A stretch of DNA of 64,000 nucleotides, taken from assembly GCF_000430545.1 (NCBI RefSeq), contig NZ_KE387163.1, forward strand, positions 1 through 64,000, read 5' to 3'. This document shows positions 28,164-36,173 of this stretch, piece after piece. Below the pieces are notes generated by a model. That model had not been told where the DNA came from. It made no database searches and worked only from the letters and a program-made list of their open reading frames with translations. How positions within the stretch are numbered: the first letter of the stretch is position 1; each line of letters starts with the position of its first letter. The position numbers and the translations under genes are program-made. This stretch comes from Tenacibaculum ovolyticum DSM 18103 (GTDB lineage: Bacteria; Bacteroidota; Bacteroidia; Flavobacteriales; Flavobacteriaceae).

Positions 28164-30458
28164 GATTTTGCAACTATAGGTAGAGGTAAACCTTTTAAAG
28201 TAAGTGGTAATATAGCCGCAAATTCGGTGTTTTATTCATCAAATCAGAATGTAGCTAGAGCACCTTTTACTTATTTTTTGCAAGGAAGCTTAAATTTTAA
28301 TGTATATGAATTTTCGATACCCGTTAGTTATAGTTTTTCTAACCAAGGAGACGATTTAGATTATCAGTTACCATTTAGTTTTAATCGTTTAAGCTTACAC
28401 CCTAAATATAAATGGGTACAAGGGCATGTAGGTGATGTAAGTATGACTTTTTCTCCATATACATTAGCAGGGCATCAATTTACAGGTGGAGGAGTAGATT
28501 TAACACCAAAAGGAGCTCTTACTTTTTCAGCAATGTATGGTCGTTTATTAAAAGCAACAGAAGATAGTGATGATGCTAGAACGCAACCTGCTTTTAAACG
28601 TATGGGATACGGAGCTAAAGTAGGTTTTAAAAAGGAAAAATATACTATAGAATTTATAGGGTTTTATGCAAAAGATAAAATAAACTCACTTAGCGTAATT
28701 CCTGAAGAAAAAAAAGTATTGCCTAAAGAAAACTTAGTATTAAGTATGTCTGGTTCGGTACTTCTTATGGAAGGATTAAGGTTTAAAGGAGAATATGCTT
28801 CAACCGCTATTACACAAGATTTAAGAGCACAAAAAGTAAATAACGGTAGTGGGATTTCAGGAATGCTTTTTGATAATAGAGCATCAACAGAACATTATAA
28901 AGCATTTAAAACAGCAATTGAATACAGTTTTGATAAATTTAGATTTGGTGTTGGTTATGAACGAATAGATCCAGGGTATCAAACACTAGGAGCTTATTTT
29001 TTTAATAATGATTTTGAAAATATTACGCTAAACGGAAATACCTCTGTATTTAATAATAAAGTAAATATATCGTTTAATATAGGATATCAAAGAGATGATT
29101 TAGCAAATCAAAAAGAAACAAATACGAACAGAACAGTAGGTAGTATAAATGCAAGCTATGCATTAAATAAAAAAATAAACATTACAGGAAGTTACTCTAA
29201 TTTTTCAACATTTACGAATAATAAATTAGACCAATTTGATGTAATAAACGATGATAATTTATTAGATAATGAACAAGAGCGTTTTAATTACAAACAATTA
29301 TCGCAAAATGCTAATGTTGGTTTTAGTTACATACTTGAAAATAGTAAAAATAAGCGACAGAATTTAAATGCTAATTATTCATTGGCAGTAGTTGCAAATG
29401 CAGAAAATGGTATTGTACGATTAGGGAACGGATCAACATTTCATAATTTTAATACCTCATATACATTAGGGTTACCTAAAAAGAAGATGAATATTACTTC
29501 GGCGTTAAATACGACGTATAATACAATAGGAAAAGAAAATGCGTATACATGGGGGCCAACGTTAGCAATCAATAAAAAGTTCTTAAAAGATAAATTAAAT
29601 GCTACTTTTAGTAGCTCATATAATCAAAACAATAGTAAAATAAACAAAACGAGTGCAGCGAACTTGTGTGCAAATGCAAATTATATTTATAAAGAAAAAC
29701 ATAACTTTAATATAAATGCAATACAATTGTTTAGAATGAATGCGCTTAAAAATACGCAAGATTTAACAGTAACGTTAGGTTATAATTATGCATTTGATTT
29801 ATCTGCAAAAAAGAAAATTCGCAAAACCAAAAACAATCAATTCAGTTTTAGATATAGAGCCTATGAGTTTAAAGGAGGATTAAGTGAAATTACATCTGAA
29901 ATTATAGCTATAGCCAAACAGCAAAAATTCGAAGAAATTAAAGAGATTAAAACGATTAAAGATAATTTAGAAAAAGCAAAACAAGAAATGCTTGATGCTG
30001 AATTAAAGTCTAAAACTAAATACAAAAGTAAAGCAATAGCTTATTTAGATGTAATTCATAAAAATCAAGAGTTTTTAGATAGGTATTACAGTTTAGTATT
30101 TAAAGGGTTAAAAAAATTATATAGAGATGCTTCAAAAATAGAACATATTATAAAACAAAAATATACTAAGGCGCTTACTGTTTATAATAATTCAACAAAA
30201 AAAGAAGATGTAAGAATGAAAAGGTTTTTACAAAAAAGAAAAGAAGCTTATTTCGCAAACAAGTTTACATTAGATAAATTAAAAGGTATAGAAGCTGTAA
30301 ACATAAAAGAAGCCAACGGAATTATATATAATTTTAAACAAAAACATTTAGGAGCAATTTTTAAAATGTTAGAAGAAGGAAAAACAAATATTGAAGTAGC
30401 TATTTATATTGAAATTATATTTGCCAAAATATATCATAAAGAAAGTTTGCAGAAGTAG
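28080..30458 (+). CDS. Outer-membrane beta-barrel protein with helical C-terminal domain
   Basis: The 792-aa product has a signal peptide (KLLKLVVFIIICTQSIVGQQ). The first ATG is kept because the remnant at 26511 shares it. Residues ~30-580 show repeated ~10-residue amphipathic strands with aromatic ends (FRFGVGYERID, VNISFNIGYQ, INITGSYSNF), typical of a large outer-membrane barrel. It lacks a carboxypeptidase-like N-domain or plug, so it is not a TonB receptor. Residues ~585-792 are a Lys/Glu-rich helical, probably coiled-coil region, unusual as a barrel extension. It is linked to the short SprB-type proteins by duplication of their junction. It could anchor or export them (inference). No family name is assigned. 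Confidence 0.75.
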   Translation: MIKMKKKKLLKLVVFIIICTQSIVGQQLDFATIGRGKPFKVSGNIAANSVFYSSNQNVARAPFTYFLQGSLNFNVYEFSIPVSYSFSNQGDDLDYQLPFSFNRLSLHPKYKWVQGHVGDVSMTFSPYTLAGHQFTGGGVDLTPKGALTFSAMYGRLLKATEDSDDARTQPAFKRMGYGAKVGFKKEKYTIEFIGFYAKDKINSLSVIPEEKKVLPKENLVLSMSGSVLLMEGLRFKGEYASTAITQDLRAQKVNNGSGISGMLFDNRASTEHYKAFKTAIEYSFDKFRFGVGYERIDPGYQTLGAYFFNNDFENITLNGNTSVFNNKVNISFNIGYQRDDLANQKETNTNRTVGSINASYALNKKINITGSYSNFSTFTNNKLDQFDVINDDNLLDNEQERFNYKQLSQNANVGFSYILENSKNKRQNLNANYSLAVVANAENGIVRLGNGSTFHNFNTSYTLGLPKKKMNITSALNTTYNTIGKENAYTWGPTLAINKKFLKDKLNATFSSSYNQNNSKINKTSAANLCANANYIYKEKHNFNINAIQLFRMNALKNTQDLTVTLGYNYAFDLSAKKKIRKTKNNQFSFRYRAYEFKGGLSEITSEIIAIAKQQKFEEIKEIKTIKDNLEKAKQEMLDAELKSKTKYKSKAIAYLDVIHKNQEFLDRYYSLVFKGLKKLYRDASKIEHIIKQKYTKALTVYNNSTKKEDVRMKRFLQKRKEAYFANKFTLDKLKGIEAVNIKEANGIIYNFKQKHLGAIFKMLEEGKTNIEVAIYIEIIFAKIYHKESLQK

Positions 30459-30644
30459 TCTTATAATTTAAACACTATTTTTAACTAACCTGAGTTCAGT
30501 ATAAGAAAAAGATGTCAGTTTGAATGAAATTCTGAAAGAATTTAGTAACGAGAATAGCATTTTTCGTTTTTTAAATTATAGAGGTCAGTAGTTAAATGCA
30601 TATCATTAAGCAACTGGTTTTAAACAGAGTGGTGTATCCTTGTT
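30459..30644. other. Intergenic stretch after the barrel gene
   Basis: No gene is visible. A partial match (GTCAGTTTGAATGAAATTC, near 30513) to the head of the palindromic repeat at 30645 suggests a decayed second copy. The rest is featureless AT-rich sequence. Confidence 0.4.
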
Positions 30645-30711
30645 GTCAGTTCGAACTCAGTCGAGAACTATTAGCCTCAAAAAAACAGATTTCGACTGCG
30701 CTCAACCAGAC
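30645..30711. repeat. Imperfect palindromic interspersed repeat
   Basis: GTCAGTTCGAACTCAGTCGA at the left pairs with TTCGACTGCGCTCAACCAGA at the right, leaving a ~30-nt loop. Related TCGA-rich inverted repeats are scattered in many flavobacterial genomes (family knowledge). It carries no coding capacity. Confidence 0.65.
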
Positions 30712-30871
30712 ATTATCCATGGTCTTCCAATTAAAATATAGGTAATTATCTATTGACCTCTATTAAATTATATAATTTTTGAAGGAAGTAACTTGAAATA
30801 ACAATTTATAAACGTAGATTTTTTATATCGAACTCAAGTTAAATTAGAAATGGTATAAAACTTTATTACAC

Positions 30872-30901
30872 AAAAAAACTCCCCAATTTGGGAAGTTTTT
30901 T
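30872..30901. terminator. Bidirectional terminator, originally of the minus-strand lipoprotein operon
   Basis: A run of A, then ACTCCCC-AATT-TGGGAAGT, then a run of T forms a stem with poly-T in both directions. Before the IS at 30915 inserted, it lay about 40 bp beyond the lipoprotein stop codon at 32302. Half of it is duplicated at 324-345. Confidence 0.7.
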
Positions 30902-30955
30902 ATTTATTATAAAATGTCTCGTCCTGAAATAGCGTTACACTAAAAACTTAGTATA

Positions 30956-31390
30956 ATGAAAAACTCAGTAAATTCGGGGTATGTAAAGCGTACACAAAAA
31001 GATTATTCGATTTTTTTTAAACTTCAATTAGTTTCAGAAATAGAACAAGGATTTCTTACAAAGAGTCAAGCAAAAGTTAAATACGGTATTCAAGCGGGTT
31101 CAACGATTCTTAATTGGTTAAAAAAATATGGTAACTTTGATTGGGAACATGAATCTATTACTGTTATGTCAAAAACACCTGAACAAAAAATATTGGAACT
31201 TGAAGCAAAAATTAAATTGCTTGAGAAACAAAAGAACCGAGCAGAGCATTTAGCTGAACGAGCTGATAAAAAAGTTATCATTTTTGATATGCTAGTTGAT
31301 TTAGCGGAAAAAGAATATAGTATTGATATCAGAAAAAATTACACACCCGAGTTATCGATTTCTACAAAGCAGAACGCAAAGAAACATTAG
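30956..31390 (+). CDS. IS3-family transposase OrfA (helix-turn-helix subunit)
   Basis: The 144-aa protein has an N-terminal helix-turn-helix (SVNSGYVKRTQKDYSIFFKL, then QAKVKYGIQAGSTILNWLKK, residues ~10-60) that recognises the IS ends. A Lys/Glu-rich coiled coil (~72-105: EQKILELEAKIKLLEKQ) forms the leucine-zipper part of the IS3 OrfA/OrfAB proteins. The last ~20 codons lie in a different frame from OrfB, after a slippery A-run at 31333-31338. OrfA alone usually acts as a repressor or DNA-binding partner, and the OrfAB fusion is the transposase. Confidence 0.9.
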   Translation: MKNSVNSGYVKRTQKDYSIFFKLQLVSEIEQGFLTKSQAKVKYGIQAGSTILNWLKKYGNFDWEHESITVMSKTPEQKILELEAKIKLLEKQKNRAEHLAERADKKVIIFDMLVDLAEKEYSIDIRKNYTPELSISTKQNAKKH

Positions 31391-32262
31391 TTTCTTTCTG
31401 TGAATTACTCGGGGTAAATAGACAGGTATACTATCGATCTGTAAAAAGATTAAAACACAAAAGAGCTTTAGCGCGACAGGTGCTATGTTTAGTAAATGAA
31501 GTTCGTATTAAAATGCCTAAAATAGGAACTCGTAAACTCTATTATTTATTAGAGAATCAACTAAAGGATCTAAAAATAGGACGCGATAAATTATTTAGAA
31601 TCTTAAAAACCAATCAGATGTTGATAAAACCTAAAAGAAGTTATCATATAACTACGGATTCTCATCATCGATTTAGAAAGCATAAAAATCAAATTAAAAC
31701 CCTAGAAATTAGTAGGCCAGAAGAGGTTTGGGTAAATGATATCACTTATATAGGAAATCGAAAGAATCCAAGTTATTTAGCTTTAATAACTGACGCGTAT
31801 TCTAAAAAAATTGTAGGCTATAATGTTTCTAATAGCTTAAATGTATCGGGCTCTTTAGGTGCTTTAGAAATGGCACTAAAAACTAGAAAACACAAACAAG
31901 AACCGTTAATTCATCATTCTGATAGAGGATTACAATATTGTGCTAATGATTATCAAAAGCTTTTGATAGATAATAATATATTACCAAGTATGACAGAACA
32001 ATATGATCCTTATGAAAATGCAATAGCAGAAAGGGTTAATGGAATACTAAAACAAGAATTTGATATTGATAAATATGATACGGTTTTAAAAATTAAAACT
32101 GATTTGGTCAAAAATGCAATTAAAATTTATAATCAAATTAGACCACATTTATCTAATCATATGTTAACACCTAACCAAATGCATACTCAAAATAAATTAA
32201 AAAGAAAAACCTATAAAAACAAGAAAGGTAGCGATATAAAATCACTACCTTTAAATTATTAA
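31333..32262 (+). CDS. IS3-family transposase OrfB (DDE integrase domain), read by -1 frameshift
   Basis: The frame is open from the A-run at 31333 without a stop, while its first conventional start (GTG) is only at 31480. Family knowledge predicts an OrfAB fusion by -1 slippage at A-AAA-AAT. The upstream part (FYKAERKETLVSFCELLGVN RQ) is the HTH_21-like start, which supports the longer frame. DDE residues are the Asp in WVNDITY, the Asp in HHSDRG and the Glu in ENAIAERVNG. The product is a complete catalytic domain, so the element may be active. Confidence 0.9.
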   Translation, partial: KKLHTRVIDFYKAERKETLVSFCELLGVNRQVYYRSVKRLKHKRALARQVLCLVNEVRIKMPKIGTRKLYYLLENQLKDLKIGRDKLFRILKTNQMLIKPKRSYHITTDSHHRFRKHKNQIKTLEISRPEEVWVNDITYIGNRKNPSYLALITDAYSKKIVGYNVSNSLNVSGSLGALEMALKTRKHKQEPLIHHSDRGLQYCANDYQKLLIDNNILPSMTEQYDPYENAIAERVNGILKQEFDIDKYDTVLKIKTDLVKNAIKIYNQIRPHLSNHMLTPNQMHTQNKLKRKTYKNKKGSDIKSLPLNY

Positions 32263-32290
32263 TCATGTAACGCTATTTCAGGACGTCACA

Positions 32291-32330
32291 AAATATAATG
32301 ATTATTGTACTGTTATAGGGAAAGTAACTT
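32291..32330. repeat. Direct repeat copy B, right half (gene 3' end)
   Basis: Together with 30889-30914, and read through the IS deletion, this half matches 324-389. It contains the final codons of the lipoprotein gene at 32302 and the bases beyond its stop. Confidence 0.85.
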
Positions 32331-32862
32331 GTATATCAGTTTCTCCACCAGCATTAGTAATATCTCCTTCTTTTACACCAGTAGCGCTTTTAGAAGGCTC
32401 GTGTCTTAAAGTTACAACATAATTACCAGTACCAGCATCACCAGTAGTTACAGTAAAATTAATACCTACAGGGTTTCCGTTTGCATCATTATTACCAGCG
32501 TAAGCAAATGTACCTGATACACCGTTTGCGCTATAAAAAAATTGATGTTCATCAGCCTCTTCAGCAACTTCTAAAGTAATATCTTCAGAAGGAGTTTCTA
32601 TCTCATTCAATAATTTAATAACTCCACTATAGGTTTTGTTTGCGACTAATGTACCTCCTGTAACAACAGGTGCAGTTGGTCCTTCACCGTCAGCATCTTT
32701 ACTTTGTATAGTTACTTTATCACCACCTCCGTTAGGTGTTAATTCAATAGTCATTGTTGTAATAACTTCTTCTTCATGTACTGGTACTGGAGTGTCATCA
32801 GAACATGAAGTAATTGCTAATGTTAAAATAAATAAAGCTGCTAATAATTTAATATTTTTCAT
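32302..32862 (-). CDS. Small lipoprotein linked to a TonB-dependent receptor
   Basis: The 186-aa product has a lipoprotein signal (LLAALFILTLAITSC, Cys at residue 20) followed by an acidic linker (SDDTPVPVHEEE). The mature part is a single beta-sandwich-like domain (TMTIELTPNGGG ... YSGVIKLLNE ... ITLEVAEEADEHQFFYS). I know of similar proteins beside metal-type TonB receptors in flavobacteria but cannot name the family. The Glu/His-rich stretch EEADEHQ might contact metal. It follows the receptor gene by 11 nt and closes the minus-strand operon 35638-32302. Its terminator is now 1.4 kb away because of the IS. Confidence 0.75.
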   Translation of the reverse strand: MKNIKLLAALFILTLAITSCSDDTPVPVHEEEVITTMTIELTPNGGGDKVTIQSKDADGEGPTAPVVTGGTLVANKTYSGVIKLLNEIETPSEDITLEVAEEADEHQFFYSANGVSGTFAYAGNNDANGNPVGINFTVTTGDAGTGNYVVTLRHEPSKSATGVKEGDITNAGGETDIQVTFPITVQ

Positions 32863-32873
32863 TTTGTTGTTTT

Positions 32874-35282
32874 TTAATAATTAATTTTTATTTGAATTTT
32901 AAAATTTCTCCCCAAATCATCAGCAAAATATCGTAACCTATTTAAGTAATTTCTATAATTTTTATTTAATACATTGTCTATTGAAAAATTTAAATTAAAT
33001 TTTGTTTGAGACATATTAAAATCAAAACCAGTAGAAAAATTTAAAAGATGATATGCTGACGGAGGAGTGCTAATGTCAACAACTTCAAAACTATTTGAAA
33101 GCGGTAAATAAGCTTCAAAATTATTATTTGGATAGCTGTTTTGTTTAGCATTATATTCGCTTTCTAGCGAAGTATAAAAGTTTTTCCAGTTTTCTTTTTT
33201 GAAAACTAGAGACGTTACTGTTTTAAAAGGAGGTATGTCAATCAAGTGTCTATTACTTGATAAATCTCTACCTTTTAAAAGAGAACTTTTGTTTGTTAAA
33301 GCAAAATTATCATTTATTTGATACTTTATATTCGTATCAATACCTAATAATTGAGCGTTAACTTGTTTATAGGTCCAAGCAGGAAAAGCACCTCTATTTG
33401 TTGTTTCTTCACCAGTTGGTTCTATATAAATAAAGTTTTTAATGTGATTGTAAAAACCTTCAATTGTTAAATTTACTTTAGCGTTAGCATACTTATACGA
33501 AGCAGAAATTCGATTAGAAACTTCTGTTTGCATACGTAAATCACCTAATTCTATTCTGGCAGCTGAATGATGTAAACCATCACTAAACAATTCAGAAGGA
33601 TTAGGGGCTCTATTAGCTAAACCATAATTAACGATAAATAGATTGTTGCTATCAAAATTATAAGTTGCACCTAAAGAAGTGGAAATATTATGATATGTAA
33701 ACTTAGGGTTTGTTAAAATTTGAGATCCAGATGCATTAGGATCTATAACAATATCATTAAAATCATCTTGATAATTTAAAGAATTCCATCTACTTTGTAA
33801 ATAAAACTTTTTTGCATCAATATGTTCTAAATCATATCGTACTCCAGCCGTTAAAATCACATCATCAAATTTAAAATTTGCAATGGCGTAAGACCCAAAA
33901 CTAAATTTTTTATAATCTGGTATTAATCTTCTGACTTTAGTAATTGGATCTGGAAAATTATTTTGATATAATCCACTAATTCCAAACTTATAAACATGGT
34001 TAGGATCAGAATCTAATTTAAAATCGGCTTTAAAATTATGCGTTGTTAAATCTAAATCAACCGCTTGTAAATTTTTTTTATCACCAATTCTTCTATCAAA
34101 TTCTAATCTATTATTTATCTGAAAATCATATTGTAATGATAACTTACCAAACCCTTTAAACCGCTTGTAATAAGAAGCTTTTAATAAATGATGTGTTACA
34201 TCTTGTTTTGGGTTATTAATAGTATAGCTAAAATCATCAATAATTAACGGTCTAGGGCTTTTAATTGCAGCAACTAAATCGGCAATATTACCAAAATGCG
34301 ATGCTCTTAAAATTCCTGTTTCATTAGTTAAGTAACTATAAAAAAGTTCAAAACCATTTTCAAATTGTTTTTTACCTATATTAAAGGTAAAGGCTTTTGA
34401 ATTAACTCCTGTATTAGTTAAACTGTAATTTGCAGCCTCAAAATCTCCAGCTCTTTTGTATGATGCTTGACCATTAATAAACCAACCACTTTTATAACTT
34501 CTATTTAAGTTTGTAGTTACAGAGAATAAACGACCATTGGTTTGCTGAGAAACAATACTTTTTCCATATAAAGTATCTTTATCTATGCTACTTTTAATAG
34601 GATTTATAATAACAACACCTCCAATAGCATCTCCACCATATTGCAATGCATTTGCGCCTTTAATAACTGAAATTGTTTTAGCAGCGTTAACATCAACATT
34701 TGGTGCATGTTCAATTCCCCATTCTTGGTCTTGAAGCCTTACATTATTAAAAGAAACAAGAACCCTACTACCATGTAAACCGTTGATTACAGGTTTAACA
34801 ATACTGTTACCAGTATTGATAGATGAAACTCCTGATATATTTTTTAAAGCATCACCTAAAGAAGCTCCACTAAACTTATCTAATGTTTTAGTTTTAATTA
34901 AAGTTTCTTGAGCTGTTTTAGTTTTTAAACCTATAGCTCCTTTAACATTAACTTCGTTTAGTTCTTCTTCGTGGTGCTCTAAATCAATAATCTTATAAAC
35001 ATCTTTACTAATGTTTAATTCAAGAATTTGAGGTTCACAAGCAACGTGAGAAATTTCGACTATAATTTTACCTGAACACAGATTTGGTAACGAAAATTTT
35101 CCTTCAAAATTAGTAGTTGTGTATTTGTTTTGATTTTTAATAAAAACAGTAGCACCAACTATTGGAGATTTATCATGAAAATCCTCAATTAAACCAGAAA
35201 ATGTATTCTTACAGTTTTGACTAGCAACAATTGATGATAACAACAAGAGTACACAAGTAAAAACAATATTTTTTGATTTCAT
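32874..35282 (-). CDS. TonB-dependent outer-membrane receptor, probable metal uptake
   Basis: The 802-aa product has a signal peptide (residues 1-21, ending VASQ), then a CarboxypepD_reg-like domain (~28-95: FSGLIEDFHDKSPIVGATVF ... NFEGKFSLPNL). The plug domain follows (~115-235: GDALKNISGVSSINTGNSIV, LHGSRVLVSFNNVRLQDQEW, ALQYGGDAIGGVVII) and then a 22-strand-type barrel. The plug motif QDQEWGIEHAPN is typical of ZnuD/FecA-like receptors that in Bacteroidota sit beside His-rich peptides. The operon partners are a His-rich exported peptide upstream and a lipoprotein downstream. I infer zinc or copper uptake; the exact ligand is not visible. Confidence 0.88.
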   Translation of the reverse strand: MKSKNIVFTCVLLLLSSIVASQNCKNTFSGLIEDFHDKSPIVGATVFIKNQNKYTTTNFEGKFSLPNLCSGKIIVEISHVACEPQILELNISKDVYKIIDLEHHEEELNEVNVKGAIGLKTKTAQETLIKTKTLDKFSGASLGDALKNISGVSSINTGNSIVKPVINGLHGSRVLVSFNNVRLQDQEWGIEHAPNVDVNAAKTISVIKGANALQYGGDAIGGVVIINPIKSSIDKDTLYGKSIVSQQTNGRLFSVTTNLNRSYKSGWFINGQASYKRAGDFEAANYSLTNTGVNSKAFTFNIGKKQFENGFELFYSYLTNETGILRASHFGNIADLVAAIKSPRPLIIDDFSYTINNPKQDVTHHLLKASYYKRFKGFGKLSLQYDFQINNRLEFDRRIGDKKNLQAVDLDLTTHNFKADFKLDSDPNHVYKFGISGLYQNNFPDPITKVRRLIPDYKKFSFGSYAIANFKFDDVILTAGVRYDLEHIDAKKFYLQSRWNSLNYQDDFNDIVIDPNASGSQILTNPKFTYHNISTSLGATYNFDSNNLFIVNYGLANRAPNPSELFSDGLHHSAARIELGDLRMQTEVSNRISASYKYANAKVNLTIEGFYNHIKNFIYIEPTGEETTNRGAFPAWTYKQVNAQLLGIDTNIKYQINDNFALTNKSSLLKGRDLSSNRHLIDIPPFKTVTSLVFKKENWKNFYTSLESEYNAKQNSYPNNNFEAYLPLSNSFEVVDISTPPSAYHLLNFSTGFDFNMSQTKFNLNFSIDNVLNKNYRNYLNRLRYFADDLGRNFKIQIKINY

Positions 35283-35320
35283 TTGAGTTTATAATTATAT
35301 AATTAAATAATAAAATTTAA

Positions 35321-35638
35321 TTATATACAAGGTGGACCTCGAGAAAACTTGCGTGAAAAAAATAGAGAGTTTAATTGCTGTGGTTTTTCTACAGATTTAT
35401 TTACATAATTAACATTCTGTATTAAATCGTAATCATTACCAAAATAGCAATTAAAAAGTTTTAATTGTAAATGTAAATCACCACAATCATTTTCTAATTC
35501 ATGTAGATGATGATCAGTTTTAGAAGTACAAGTAATGTGTTCATGATCTTCAAAAAAATCATGAGAAGCTCTTACTATAGTTGGTGTTAACAACGTAAGT
35601 ATAAATATAAGGGCTATATGTTTTTTGAAATTATACAT
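35321..35638 (-). CDS. Small exported His/Cys-rich protein, probable metal-binding
   Basis: The 105-aa product has a signal peptide (IALIFILTLLTPTIVRA). The mature part begins SHDFFEDHEHITC and continues through DHHLHELENDC, a dense His/Cys/Asp cluster suited to binding Zn or Cu. The C-terminus is basic and ends RGPPCI. The peptide at 45790 has the same plan: signal peptide, His cluster, and a Pro-Pro pair next to the end. It is the first gene of the receptor operon, with 38 nt to the TonB receptor. Possible roles are periplasmic metal buffering or hand-over. Confidence 0.65.
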   Translation of the reverse strand: MYNFKKHIALIFILTLLTPTIVRASHDFFEDHEHITCTSKTDHHLHELENDCGDLHLQLKLFNCYFGNDYDLIQNVNYVNKSVEKPQQLNSLFFSRKFSRGPPCI

Positions 35639-35649
35639 CTATAAAGATG

Positions 35650-35657
35650 CAAATGTA
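35650..35657 (-). promoter_or_regulatory. -7 box for the metal-receptor operon
   Basis: Read on the minus strand, TACATTTG fits TAnnTTTG, 12 nt before the ATG at 35638. It lies immediately behind the terminator at 35662-35699, so the receptor operon has its own promoter. Confidence 0.55.
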
Positions 35658-35661
35658 TAAA

Positions 35662-35699
35662 AAATAAGACCTATTAATGATTATTAATAGGTCTTATTT
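35662..35699 (-). terminator. Second of two tandem terminators behind the purB operon
   Basis: A long perfect stem (AAATAAGACCTATTAAT and its complement) is followed on the minus strand by a T-run. It insulates the receptor operon from upstream read-through. Confidence 0.75.
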
Positions 35700-35716
35700 A
35701 ATAAAGAAATATAAAA

Positions 35717-35750
35717 AATAAGATATATTTAAGCTTCAATATATCTTATT
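35717..35750 (-). terminator. First terminator behind the purB operon
   Basis: A perfect 13-bp stem (AATAAGATATATT) with an 8-nt loop is followed on the minus strand by TTTTTT. It lies 7 nt past the stop codon of the lipoprotein gene at 35757. Confidence 0.8.
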
Positions 35751-35756
35751 AAGTAG

Positions 35757-36173
35757 TTATTTTACTTTATAAACGGTTCCCGGATTAGTAAAGTTAGAAT
35801 AACCGATTCTTGCAGTAAAACTAAAAGAACTATCAGTAACCTTTGTAATTTGAACGAATATCGGGTCTTTATCTAAGTCTGTTTTTGGGCTTTTCATTCG
35901 CAGTGAATAAGCAAAGTTATTTTTCCACTTTATAAACAGCGTATCTGTATGTTTTATTTCTTTCTCAGAAACTAAACTATCAGTAGAAATACTTACTTTT
36001 TTAGTATAGGTTTCTATTTGTAAACTGTCTTTTCTTATAATTGTAGTTTTACCATATCCATTACCTGCAGGAATCTCAAAAGTACCGTACATAAAACGTT
36101 TCGGGTCACCTTTTTTCTCTGGAGTACATGAAAACACCATAGAAAGTACTAAAAAAGTAAGTAAATATCTCAT
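35757..36173 (-). CDS. Small lipoprotein of unknown function
   Basis: The 138-aa product has a lipoprotein signal (YLLTFLVLSMVFSC, Cys at residue 16) followed by a charged linker. The remainder is one small beta-rich domain (MYGTFEIPAGNGYGKTTIIR ... TLFIKWKNNFAYSLRM ... SSFSFTARIGYSNF). I do not recognise a family. The ATG overlaps the purB stop by one base (TAATG), so it is translated from the purB transcript. Nothing in the sequence links it to purine metabolism. Confidence 0.75.
   Translation of the reverse strand: MRYLLTFLVLSMVFSCTPEKKGDPKRFMYGTFEIPAGNGYGKTTIIRKDSLQIETYTKKVSISTDSLVSEKEIKHTDTLFIKWKNNFAYSLRMKSPKTDLDKDPIFVQITKVTDSSFSFTARIGYSNFTNPGTVYKVK

Larger units (their letters stand above)
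30915..32290 (+). mobile_element. Complete IS3-family insertion sequence (1376 bp)
   Basis: The ends are 25-bp inverted repeats with two mismatches: left TGTCTCGTCCTGAAATAGCG, right the complement of TGTGACGTCCTGAAATAGCG. A 3-bp AAA lies on both sides and fits a target duplication. Removing the IS and one AAA restores a sequence that matches copy A at 324-389. It contains two overlapping genes (orfA, orfB) joined by a probable -1 frameshift. It separates the lipoprotein gene from its terminator. Confidence 0.93.

Noticed and set aside
32636..32884. Plus-strand open frame opposite the lipoprotein gene
   Set aside because: It is a shadow of the minus-strand lipoprotein gene with atypical composition and no start context.
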